Shown here: positions 48,060 through 56,141 of the stretch, piece after piece | Position numbering within the stretch: the first letter of the stretch is position 1 | How the letters are laid out: each line of letters opens with the position of its first letter | Translations under genes and position numbers: made by a program | The notes under the pieces: generated by a model | Told to the model about the DNA's origin: nothing | Databases searched by the model: none | The model's input: only the letters and a program-made list of their open reading frames with translations | Origin: CAYVQE01 sp964454005 | GTDB taxonomy: Bacteria; Myxococcota; B64-G9 | NCBI GenBank assembly: GCA_964454005.1 | Contig: CAYVQE010000008.1 | Location: 1-64,000, forward strand | Length of the DNA stretch: 64,000 nucleotides | Reading direction: 5' to 3'

Positions 48060-49902
48060 CGACGATCTCTCCCAGGGCCTGGCAGGCGGTCGGCTGCAAG
48101 CTCAAACCCGGCCCGACCAGCCGGTCGACGAACTCGGCCGGCAACCGCGGGCGCAGCACGAACACCCGGCGGCCGTTGACCAACGCCTCGCCCACCAGCC
48201 GCGGCGTGTCGCGCCCGCCGTCGATCCAAGGGACCACGATCGCCAGGTCGCGATCCACCTGCAGCGGTCCGAAGGCGTCTTTGAGGCCGCTGTCGACCAC
48301 CAGGGCGCTGGGCTCCGCCGGCAGGCACGGCGCGGCCAGCTGCTGAATCCGCTGGTTCATTTGCCGGATGCGGCGGCTGGCGGCCATGTCGTCGCCGAGA
48401 TGGATCACCAGCGCCCAGCCCACTGCGGCCCCCAGGGCCGCCCACAGCAGGGTGTGTCCCCAGTCGCGCCGGCGTCGCACGAAGGCCAGCATCAGCAAGC
48501 CGGCCAGCAACAGGGGCAGCTTCAGCAGCAATAGCTGGCGCAGGCCGTCGGCCGGCGACCAGGCGCCCAGGATCAGCCCGGCGAGCAGCCCGCCCAGCAC
48601 CGCGCCGCCCAACAACCAGACCGGGCGCGGCCGCAGCGCCTCCAGGCCCCAGGCCAGCACCACCGCCAGGGCCGGCACCAGCTCGAGCAGGTAGCGTTGG
48701 TTGTAGCAGATGCCATCGGTACGCGTCGGGCTCTGCAGCGCGAAGGCGCCCAGCAGGCCGCCCACCAGCAGGGAGATGGCCAACACCTCGCGGCGGCGGC
48801 CCGGGGTGTCTATCGTCGCGTCTGCCGACGGCGGCGACTGTCGGTCGGCGGAGCGACGGCGGCGCGCCAGCCACCAGCCCACCCAGGCCGCCAGCAACAG
48901 CCCCAGCGCCAACAGCAGCCAGGGCGACGACTGCAACCACGCTTTCTTCAACCCGTCGCCCGGGATCAAGAAAGCACCGGTGTCGGCATCCTTGGGCAGC
49001 AGGCGGGAGAAGGTGTAGTTGCCCCCGGGTTCGAAGGCCGGCCGGGCGGTGAAGTCGATCAATCGGAAGTAGAGGATATGGAAGAAGTCGCCGATCCGCT
49101 CGCCGAGGCCACGGCCGGCTGCGACCGACAGGTATTTGCCACCCTTGGTGATGGGGTTGAACACGCCCAACCGGGCCAGGTTGTAGGCCGCGTTGGCCAG
49201 CAGGGGACCGGCCAGGCCCAGGCTGAACAGGCCCAGCGAACGCCAGCGGCGTTCGGACCACAGCATCAGGCCCAGCGCCAGCATGGCGGCGATGACGATG
49301 TTCTGGTATCGCACCCCGACGGCCAGGCCGGCCATCAGACCGGCCAGCAAGGCCAGGCACAGCGGCCCGCCGCTGCGCCGGCGCGCTGCCGACCACAGCG
49401 CGGCGCAGACCAGGCAGATAGACAAAGCATGGGGCCACAGCGCTTGGGCGTAGCCCAGGCTGTGGCCGCCCAGGACGAACAGGGCCGCGGCCAGCCAGGG
49501 GGTATGGGGCTGGTGTGCGTGCAAGCGGGCCAGTTGGAACACCAGCAGCGCCGCGATCAGCAGGGCCAGCGCGTTCAGCGCGAACAGCACCCGCCAGCCG
49601 AGCCAGTAGAAGGGCATGGCCAGCGGGGCATAGAGCGGCGGCACCCGGGTGGAGCGCAGCTCCAGCGGTCGCGAAAGGGGATGCGGGTCGAAGTGGGCCA
49701 GCTCGAGCGAAGCGCTCAAGCCGTCGTATTCGGGTACGCTCAGCCGGCCGGCGGCCTGGGTGCGCACCGAGGTCAGGTAGTGGTTTTCGTCTACGGTGAA
49801 GATGCCGAACACGGTGGTGGCCGTCAGGATGGCGGCGGTCGCCAGCAGGCCCGCGGCCAGCAGCAGACGGCGCACGGCAGGCTTGTAGGCCAGCCGTCGC
49901 AT
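48046..49902 (-). CDS. multispanning membrane protein, GT-C glycosyltransferase-like
   Basis: 618 residues with about 12 predicted membrane helices. After the first helix the loop reads VDENHYLTS, an acidic pair placed as in GT-C enzymes that use lipid-linked sugars. The C-terminal 110 residues are soluble (LVVDSGLKDAFGPLQVDRDLAIVVPWIDGG). No named family is clear, but the neighbours (WecG/TagA-type transferase upstream, initiating sugar transferase downstream) place it in surface-glycan or lipid-linked sugar synthesis. The ATG at 49902 overlaps the previous stop (TGATG). Confidence 0.78.
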   Translation of the reverse strand: MRRLAYKPAVRRLLLAAGLLATAAILTATTVFGIFTVDENHYLTSVRTQAAGRLSVPEYDGLSASLELAHFDPHPLSRPLELRSTRVPPLYAPLAMPFYWLGWRVLFALNALALLIAALLVFQLARLHAHQPHTPWLAAALFVLGGHSLGYAQALWPHALSICLVCAALWSAARRRSGGPLCLALLAGLMAGLAVGVRYQNIVIAAMLALGLMLWSERRWRSLGLFSLGLAGPLLANAAYNLARLGVFNPITKGGKYLSVAAGRGLGERIGDFFHILYFRLIDFTARPAFEPGGNYTFSRLLPKDADTGAFLIPGDGLKKAWLQSSPWLLLALGLLLAAWVGWWLARRRRSADRQSPPSADATIDTPGRRREVLAISLLVGGLLGAFALQSPTRTDGICYNQRYLLELVPALAVVLAWGLEALRPRPVWLLGGAVLGGLLAGLILGAWSPADGLRQLLLLKLPLLLAGLLMLAFVRRRRDWGHTLLWAALGAAVGWALVIHLGDDMAASRRIRQMNQRIQQLAAPCLPAEPSALVVDSGLKDAFGPLQVDRDLAIVVPWIDGGRDTPRLVGEALVNGRRVFVLRPRLPAEFVDRLVGPGLSLQPTACQALGEIVDDGD

Positions 49903-50693
49903 CAGCGCTCGCCCCGGAGCCGCTGGCCCAGCACCCGGGCGATGAACCGCGGATTGCCGACCGCATAGCGTCCGAACAGGCGTCGCGGATCGCTGGCCAA
50001 CCGGGCCAACCACTCCAGACCGTGGTCCAGCATCCAGCGCGGACCGCGGGTCTGGCGGCCGACGACGAAGTCGGCGGTGGCGCCGATGCACCAGACCACC
50101 GGTGCGGCCAGCTGGGAGCGGTGGCGCTCGACCCATAGCTCCTGGGTCGGACTGCCCATGCCCACCAGCAGCACGTCCGGTCGGGACGCCTCGATACGGT
50201 CCAGCACCGGCTGGCGGCCGGGGCCGACCTTGGGGAACATGCCGTGGTGGCTGCCGGCGACGACGAGGCCGGGCCGGTGGCGCTGCAACCGGGCACAGGC
50301 GGCCCGGGCGACGCCGGGCTCGCCGCCCAACCAGTACAGGCGCAGCCCATCGGCCGCGCAGCGGTCGGCCAGATCCCAGATGAAGTCAGCGCCGGTCATC
50401 CGGGGGGGTAGGGTACGGCCCAGCAGCCTGGCGGCCAAACGGACGCCGGCGCCATCGCAGTAGACCAGATCGGCCCGGTTCAGCGCCCGGTGCAGCGCGA
50501 CGTGTCGGCTGGCCAACTCGGCCACATGGGCGTTGAGGTACATCAGCAGCAGCGGCTGCCGCTGGCGGACGGCGCGGCTGACCCGATCCAGCAACTCTGC
50601 CAACTCGATCGCGGTCACCGGTATCCCGAGGATTTCCACGGTGGCGGGCTGGCCCGCGGTATCCTGATCGGTGCCCATGTGATCGGTGCCCAT
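49902..50693 (-). CDS. WecG/TagA/CpsF-family glycosyltransferase
   Basis: Adds a sugar such as N-acetylmannosaminuronate to a lipid-linked acceptor. 263 residues from the ATG at 50693; an in-frame TTG at 50780 would lengthen it by 29 residues, but family homology begins only at about residue 20 (VEILGIPVTAIELAELLDRV). Conserved stretches are LLMYLNAHVAELASRH, ADLVYCDGAGVRLAARLLG, PPRMTGADFIWDLA, DVLLVGMGSPTQELWVERH and PRWMLDHGLEWLARLASDP. First gene of a three-gene glycan operon. Confidence 0.9.
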   Translation of the reverse strand: MGTDHMGTDQDTAGQPATVEILGIPVTAIELAELLDRVSRAVRQRQPLLLMYLNAHVAELASRHVALHRALNRADLVYCDGAGVRLAARLLGRTLPPRMTGADFIWDLADRCAADGLRLYWLGGEPGVARAACARLQRHRPGLVVAGSHHGMFPKVGPGRQPVLDRIEASRPDVLLVGMGSPTQELWVERHRSQLAAPVVWCIGATADFVVGRQTRGPRWMLDHGLEWLARLASDPRRLFGRYAVGNPRFIARVLGQRLRGER

Positions 50694-50850
50694 GGCGGCG
50701 ATGCGGACCCCTTGTCGCGGCGAGGTCGATTTTGCTGCAGATTCCAACAGGCTGCCGACGAACCTGGACGATGTTGGCAAATCGCACCATCCGGGTCAAG
50801 CCGGTCGGGGTCGAGAACTCCGGCGGTGGCGGCGGTAGCGCCGCCGTGAT

Positions 50851-50867
50851 GGGAATCCATCTAAATT
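50851..50867. repeat. 17-bp dispersed repeat (copy 2)
   Basis: Exact second copy of GGGAATCCATCTAAATT, in the same orientation, 4.3 kb from the copy at the assembly gap. Here it lies just upstream of the holB promoter. Confidence 0.6.
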
Positions 50868-50870
50868 GCT

Positions 50871-50899
50871 TTGACTTTTTGGTCGCAGCGGCCCAAAAT
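50871..50899 (+). promoter_or_regulatory. promoter of the holB-ricT-metG operon
   Basis: TTGACT (50871-50876), 17-bp spacer, CAAAAT (50894-50899). Start predicted near 50906, 42 nt before the GTG of holB. It sits in the AT-richer part of the divergent intergenic region 50694-50947, which otherwise holds only the dispersed repeat. Confidence 0.55.
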
Positions 50900-50947
50900 G
50901 GCGCGCTTGGAGGTCGTCTGTCGGCCCTTGATTGAGAGGCGCTGGGC

Positions 50948-51985
50948 GTGAGCCGCTACCAGGAAATTCTGGGCCACCAGGGCCCGATCGAGCAGCTCGA
51001 GCGCGCCCGCCGCGGCGGCCGGGTGGCGCACGCCTACCTGTTCCACGGGCCGGACGGCGTCGGCAAGCAGCGTGTGGCGCTGGCCTTCGCCCAGGCGCTC
51101 AACTGCAGCGAGGCGGCGCGGGCCCCCTGCGGCGAGTGCGAATCCTGCAGAAAAATCGAGCGGTTCAATCATCCGGACGTGCGCCTGGTGGCCAGCGAGG
51201 CCCACCTGGTCGACGCCGGGCTGCTGGAGATGGAGCGCGGCACGCCGTCGGTGCAGATTCGCAACGAGCAGCTGGCCGAGTTGGCTGCCCTGTTCCGCCA
51301 CCGGCCCTATTTGGGACGGACCAAGGTGGTGCTGGTGATCGATGCCGAGCGGCTGAACGAGTCCGCCCAGAACCGCTTCCTCAAGACACTCGAGGAGCCG
51401 TCGGCCGACTCGGTGATCATCCTGGTGACCGCCCACCCCGAGGCCCTGCTGGCTACCATTCGTTCACGGTGCCAGGCGCTGGTGTTCGGACCGCTGGCGC
51501 GCTCGATGGTGAGCCGCGCCCTGGAGACCGAACGCGGACTGGAGCCGGAGCGGGCCCGGGTGCTGGCGGGCATGGCCCACGGCAGCCTGGGCCGGGCCAT
51601 GGAACTGGCCGAGGAACATGTCTGGAATGCGCGCGACGAAGCGATCGAGGCGCTGGCCCGCGCCCGCGGCGGCGACATGGCGGCGGTGCTCGAGGCCGCC
51701 GAGGCGGTGGGCGCCGGGGGTGCCGGCCGCGAGCGGCTCGAAGACCTGTTGGAGCTGTTGGAACTCTGGTTGCGCGATCTGTTGCTTTGCCGGTTGGGGG
51801 TGGACGAAAGCATGCTGATCAACCGCGACCGCAGTCAGCACCTGCGGCGCGAGGCGGCCGAACTGGCCCCGCGCCGGCTGCTGCGGTGGCTGGAGAAGCT
51901 GCGGGCGACCCGTGGCAGCCTGCGGGCCAACGCCAACCCCCGACTGGCCCTTGAGGGCGTTTTGTTGGAGATGGGGCGAGCGTGA
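50948..51985 (+). CDS. holB: DNA polymerase III delta-prime subunit
   Basis: Clamp-loader subunit (345 aa, GTG start). N-terminal AAA+ domain: HAYLFHGPDGVGKQRVALAF (Walker A), zinc-binding Cys set CGECESC with a fourth Cys in ALNCSEA, VVLVIDAERLNESAQNRFLKTLEEP, and the SRC motif in IRSRCQAL. The helical collar follows (about 215-345). It precedes ricT with a GTGA overlap, the order also seen in Bacillus (holB-yaaT). Confidence 0.93.
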   Translation: MSRYQEILGHQGPIEQLERARRGGRVAHAYLFHGPDGVGKQRVALAFAQALNCSEAARAPCGECESCRKIERFNHPDVRLVASEAHLVDAGLLEMERGTPSVQIRNEQLAELAALFRHRPYLGRTKVVLVIDAERLNESAQNRFLKTLEEPSADSVIILVTAHPEALLATIRSRCQALVFGPLARSMVSRALETERGLEPERARVLAGMAHGSLGRAMELAEEHVWNARDEAIEALARARGGDMAAVLEAAEAVGAGGAGRERLEDLLELLELWLRDLLLCRLGVDESMLINRDRSQHLRREAAELAPRRLLRWLEKLRATRGSLRANANPRLALEGVLLEMGRA

Positions 51986-53457
51986 GCGACGATCGATCAC
52001 AGGAGCCGGGGCCGGACCGGACGGACGAGCACGGTGCCCCCGACACCGCTGGCGACGGCGACGGCCGGGCGCCGGCCGCGGCGCAGGAGGACGGGACGTC
52101 CGGAGCGGCCGCCGTGGTGGTGGAAGCACCGGCAGCCGAACGCGAGCCGGCCCCCGAGGCCCCGGATGCTCCGGCCAAGCCCGGGCAGCGGGCCGGCGTG
52201 CGGCTGGGCGACGGCAAGGTCTTCGATTTCGATCCGGGCAAGCTCGACCTGGGGGTGGGCGACACGGTGGTGGTCAACAACGACCGCGACCTGAACCTGG
52301 GCCAGGTCTGCTACATCGTGCTGAACCGCGAGAAGCGCTCGCTGCGCAAGATCCAGCGGCGGGTCGGCTCCCACGACGTGCTGCTGATGCGGCGCAACGC
52401 CAAGCGCGAGGAGGAGGCCCACGAGTACTGCCAGCGCCGCATCGCCGAGCGCAAGCTGCCGATGAAGCTGGTGCAAGCCGCTTTTCTCCACGGCGGCAAC
52501 AAGGCCATCTTCTACTTCACCGCCGAAGGGCGGGTGGATTTCCGGGCCCTGGTCCGCGATCTGGCCCAACAGCTGCACGTGCGCATCGAGATGCGCCAGA
52601 TCGGCGTCCGCGACGAGGCCAAGCTACTGGGTGGAATCGGCATTTGCGGCCAGCCGCTGTGTTGCGCCCGCTATTTGCGCAAGTTCGTGCCGGTGTCGAT
52701 CAAGATGGCCAAGAACCAGGGCCTGGCGCTCAACCCGCAGAAGGTGTCCGGCCGGTGCGGTCGGCTGATGTGCTGCCTGGTCTACGAGGACGACACCTAC
52801 CGCGAGCTGCGCCACGGCTTTCCGAAGCAGGGCAAGACCATCGATACGCCCGCCGGGCCCGGCAAGGTGATCGAGACGGACGTGCTCGGCGGCCGCGTGC
52901 GGGTGTTGACCCAGGGTGGCATCAGCAGCTTCACCCTGGCCCAGCTCGAGCGCGGCAGCCAGGAGTTGAACGAGGAGGGCAAGGCCGCCGCCCGCGGCGA
53001 GGATCGGGGTCAGAAGTCCCGGCGGCGCGATTCGCGGTCGGGCAAGGACCGGGGCAAGGGCCGCGCGCGTAGATCGGGCGAAGGCGGGGACCGAGACCGC
53101 ACCGGCGAACGGGCCGGAACCGAGGACGATCGCCGGGCGGCGGCGGGCGAGCAAGCGGGCTCCGGGTCGGGCCGCAGCCGATCGAGCCGGCGTCGGCGCC
53201 GGCGCAAGGCGCGCAAGCCGACCGATGCAGGCGCGGCTCCTGCGGCCGGGGGTGAGAAGAAAGCCGGCGGCGCGGCTCCGGCGGCCGGGGGCGAGAAGAA
53301 AAAGCCCGCTGGTGCGGCCGGCGGCGAACGCAAGGCCGAGTCCGACTCCAGCTCCAAGCGCAAGAAACGTCGGCGGCGCTCGCGCCGCAAGCGCAAGCGG
53401 AACAAGAACGGCTCCGGCGGAAGCGCCGGCGGGGGTTCCTCCGGTGCCAGCAGCTGA
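51982..53457 (+). CDS. ricT: PSP1-domain protein RicT (YaaT-like), with basic repetitive tail
   Basis: Homologue of Bacillus YaaT/RicT, part of a Y-complex that promotes RNase Y-dependent mRNA processing. 491 residues: a Pro/Ala/Glu-rich N-terminus (about 1-70), a PSP1 domain (about 75-320) with the paired-Cys segments CGQPLCCARYL and CGRLMCCLVYE that bind an Fe-S cluster in RicT, and a C-terminal 150 residues rich in Arg, Lys, Ser, Gly with repeats of the type GAAPAAGGEKK. The tail is unlike the Bacillus protein and could bind RNA. It starts inside the holB stop. Confidence 0.9.
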   Translation: MSDDRSQEPGPDRTDEHGAPDTAGDGDGRAPAAAQEDGTSGAAAVVVEAPAAEREPAPEAPDAPAKPGQRAGVRLGDGKVFDFDPGKLDLGVGDTVVVNNDRDLNLGQVCYIVLNREKRSLRKIQRRVGSHDVLLMRRNAKREEEAHEYCQRRIAERKLPMKLVQAAFLHGGNKAIFYFTAEGRVDFRALVRDLAQQLHVRIEMRQIGVRDEAKLLGGIGICGQPLCCARYLRKFVPVSIKMAKNQGLALNPQKVSGRCGRLMCCLVYEDDTYRELRHGFPKQGKTIDTPAGPGKVIETDVLGGRVRVLTQGGISSFTLAQLERGSQELNEEGKAAARGEDRGQKSRRRDSRSGKDRGKGRARRSGEGGDRDRTGERAGTEDDRRAAAGEQAGSGSGRSRSSRRRRRRKARKPTDAGAAPAAGGEKKAGGAAPAAGGEKKKPAGAAGGERKAESDSSSKRKKRRRRSRRKRKRNKNGSGGSAGGGSSGASS

Positions 53458-53499
53458 GCCGCGGTCCGTCATCCTCCATCCCGACAGGGGTCAACCGGC

Positions 53500-55440
53500 A
53501 TGAGCGATTCCTTCTACGTCACGACACCGATTTACTATGTCAACGACGTGCCCCACCTGGGCCACGCCTACACCACCATCGCGGCCGATGTGCTGGCGCG
53601 GCACCACCGCGCCCTGGGCCAGCGGGTGCTGTTCTTGACCGGCACCGATGAGCACGGGCAGAAGATCGACAAGGCGGCCCGCGAGCAAGGCCTGGAGCCG
53701 ATCCAGCTGGCCGACCAGGTGGTCGAGCGGTTTCGGGCCCTGTGGGACCGGCTGGGTTTGACCTTCGACGATTTCATCCGCACCACCGAGCCGCGCCACG
53801 AACAGTGCGTCCAGCGGCTGTGGCAGCGGTTGGCGGAACGCGGTGACATCTACCTGGGGGACTATGAAGGCTGGTACTGTACCGGCTGCGAGGAGTACTA
53901 CACCGAGTCCGCCCTGCTCGAAGGCGGGCTGTGCCCGATCCACAAGAAGCCGGTCGAGCGGCTGCAAGAGAAGTCGTACTTCTTCCGCATGTCCAAGTAC
54001 GCGCAGCCGCTGTTGGAGCACATCGCGGCCCATCCCGAGTTCATCCAGCCCGAGATCCGGCGCAACGAAATCGTGGCTTTCGTCCGCGAGGGATTGCGCG
54101 ATCTGAGCATCTCGCGCACCTCGTTCCGCTGGGGCGTTCCGGTGCCCGACGATCCCGACCACGTCATCTACGTCTGGATCGATGCCCTGACCAACTACAT
54201 CTCGGCCCTGGAGTGGGACGGCAGCGATGCAGGCGGTGAGCGTTTCCAGGAATTCTGGCCGGCGGTGCACCTGATCGGCAAGGACATCTTGCGCTTCCAC
54301 GCCGTCTATTGGCCCACCGTGCTGCTGGCCGCCGGCCTGCCCCTGCCGCGCACCATCTTCGCCCACGGCTGGTGGACGGTGGGCGGCGAGAAGATGTCGA
54401 AGTCGCTGCGCAACGCGGTCGAGCCGCACGCGCTGGTCGACGCCTACGGCAACGATGCGGTGCGCTATTTCCTGCTGCGCGAGGTGCCTTTCGGGTTGGA
54501 CGGCGATTTCTCGCATCCGGCCATCATCGGCCGTCTCAACGCCGAGCTGGCCAATGACCTGGGTAACCTGGTGCGTCGCTCGGTGGCCATGACGGCCAAG
54601 TACACGGCCGGCCGGGTGCCGGCCGCGGCCGAGGCCCGGCCGCTCGAGCGCGAGTTGGTGGCCACGGCCGAGCGGGTGGCGCTCCAGACGGCCGAGCACC
54701 TCGAAGCCTGCGCCTTCCATAAGGCGCTGGTGACCCTGTGGGAGCTGGTGCGGGCCGCCAACCGCTACATCGACGATGCCGAGCCCTGGGCGCTGAACAA
54801 GGCCGGCGAGGACGAACGACTAGGCACGGTGCTCTACCACATCCTGGAGTCCATCCGCTGGGTGGCCGTGATGGTCGATCCGTTCATGCCCGACAGCGCC
54901 GGCAGGATACTCGAGCAGCTCGGGCTGGATCCGGAGCCCGATCAGCGCACCCGGGACCGGATCGCCGAGTGGGGCGGACTGCCGCCCGGTATCCAGGTGC
55001 GGCCCGCCGAAGCGCTCTTTCCCCGCATCGAGCCCGATCGGGCCGAGGCCCTGATCGAGCAGTTCGACGCTGCCGCTGCGGTCGACGGCGAGACCACCGA
55101 ACCGGAGGCGAACGTGATCACCATCGACGATCTCAAGCAGATCGACCTGCGGGTGGGTCTGGTGCGCGAGGCCCGGTCAGTACCCAAGAGCAAGAAGCTG
55201 ATCGTGCTGCAGATCGACCTGGGTGAAGAGCAACCGCGCCAGGTGGTCGCGGGCATCGGCCAGGCTTACGCCGCGGAGGACCTGATCGGCAAGCGACTGC
55301 TGGTGGTGGCCAATCTGGAGCCGGTTGAGTTGATGGGTGTCGAGTCGCGCGGCATGCTGTTGGCGGCCGGCCCCGGTGGCCAGCGCGTGGTGGTGGCCGA
55401 GTTCGACGGCGACCTGCCAGGGGGCGAGCCGGTCCATTGA
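53500..55440 (+). CDS. metG: methionyl-tRNA synthetase with C-terminal tRNA-binding domain
   Basis: Charges tRNA-Met; cytoplasmic, dimeric through the C-terminus. 646 residues. HIGH-like NDVPHLGHAYT, KMSKS in GGEKMSKSLRN, and a knuckle CTGCEEYYTESALLEGG/LCPIHKK (single CxxC plus CxxH) in the connecting peptide. The anticodon domain includes EPWALNKAG. The last about 110 residues (from ITIDDLKQIDLRVG) are the EMAP/Trbp111-like tRNA-binding domain. Full length, no anomaly. Confidence 0.97.
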   Translation: MSDSFYVTTPIYYVNDVPHLGHAYTTIAADVLARHHRALGQRVLFLTGTDEHGQKIDKAAREQGLEPIQLADQVVERFRALWDRLGLTFDDFIRTTEPRHEQCVQRLWQRLAERGDIYLGDYEGWYCTGCEEYYTESALLEGGLCPIHKKPVERLQEKSYFFRMSKYAQPLLEHIAAHPEFIQPEIRRNEIVAFVREGLRDLSISRTSFRWGVPVPDDPDHVIYVWIDALTNYISALEWDGSDAGGERFQEFWPAVHLIGKDILRFHAVYWPTVLLAAGLPLPRTIFAHGWWTVGGEKMSKSLRNAVEPHALVDAYGNDAVRYFLLREVPFGLDGDFSHPAIIGRLNAELANDLGNLVRRSVAMTAKYTAGRVPAAAEARPLERELVATAERVALQTAEHLEACAFHKALVTLWELVRAANRYIDDAEPWALNKAGEDERLGTVLYHILESIRWVAVMVDPFMPDSAGRILEQLGLDPEPDQRTRDRIAEWGGLPPGIQVRPAEALFPRIEPDRAEALIEQFDAAAAVDGETTEPEANVITIDDLKQIDLRVGLVREARSVPKSKKLIVLQIDLGEEQPRQVVAGIGQAYAAEDLIGKRLLVVANLEPVELMGVESRGMLLAAGPGGQRVVVAEFDGDLPGGEPVH

Positions 55441-55460
55441 GCCGGCGCAGCCCGCTGCCC

Positions 55461-56141
55461 ATGACGCCAGCCCACCCGCCAGAGCCGGCATCGGACGCCG
55501 GCGGGCTGAGCCATCCCGATCCGCGGGTCCGCGGCCGGGCGGTCGACGCCCTGGCCGAGCAGCCCGGCGCCCGGTCGCGTGAGCTGCTGCGCCAGCGGCT
55601 GGCCGATCAAGATTGGGTGGTGCGCTTCAAGGCCGCCGGGGCCCTGGCCTGGATGGGGGACGACACCGGCGTCGAGGTGCTGGCGGAGGCATTGGCCCAA
55701 CGCGAGCTGTGCTTCATGGCGCTGCAGGCGCTGGCCGCCCTCGGTTCCCCGACCAGCCGTCCCGCGCTCGATCGGTTCTTCCAACGCCGCTTCTTGCATC
55801 CGTTGGAGCGCATGCAGGCGGCTGCCGCCCTGGTGCGCTGCGGCGACGAGTCAGCCGCCGACTGGCTGGCCCGCCGGCTGGAGTCGCGCCGTGCCGAGGA
55901 ACGTGGCTTCGCCCTCGAGCTCTGGGGCCGGCTGGCTCGGCCGGACGCGCGCCAGCGGCTCGAGGCGGTTCTGGCCGACCCGACCGATCCGCATCGGCTG
56001 GATGCCGTGCGCGGGTTGGCTCAGCTGGGCGATCGGGCGGCGCTGGATCTGCTGCGGCGGGTGGCCGCCGAGCCCGACGATGCCGAACTGGCCGCCGAGG
56101 CGCGGGCGGCCGCGGAATGGTTGGAGGACGCCGCCTCATGA
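55461..56141 (+). CDS. HEAT-repeat protein (PBS-lyase type)
   Basis: 226 residues of short HEAT/armadillo-like repeats, about six helix pairs (DQDWVVRFKAAGALAWMGDD, ELCFMALQALAALGSPTSR). No signal. The start is uncertain: ATG at 55461, or an in-frame TTG at 55437 that overlaps the metG stop (TTGA), which would fit the coupled starts in this operon. Lies between metG and the tatD fusion. Role unknown; HEAT repeats bind proteins. Confidence 0.8.
   Translation: MTPAHPPEPASDAGGLSHPDPRVRGRAVDALAEQPGARSRELLRQRLADQDWVVRFKAAGALAWMGDDTGVEVLAEALAQRELCFMALQALAALGSPTSRPALDRFFQRRFLHPLERMQAAAALVRCGDESAADWLARRLESRRAEERGFALELWGRLARPDARQRLEAVLADPTDPHRLDAVRGLAQLGDRAALDLLRRVAAEPDDAELAAEARAAAEWLEDAAS

Noticed and set aside
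44991..48179. Long plus-strand frame across the N gap
   Set aside because: Antisense to the kinase and sugar-transferase genes and crosses undetermined bases.
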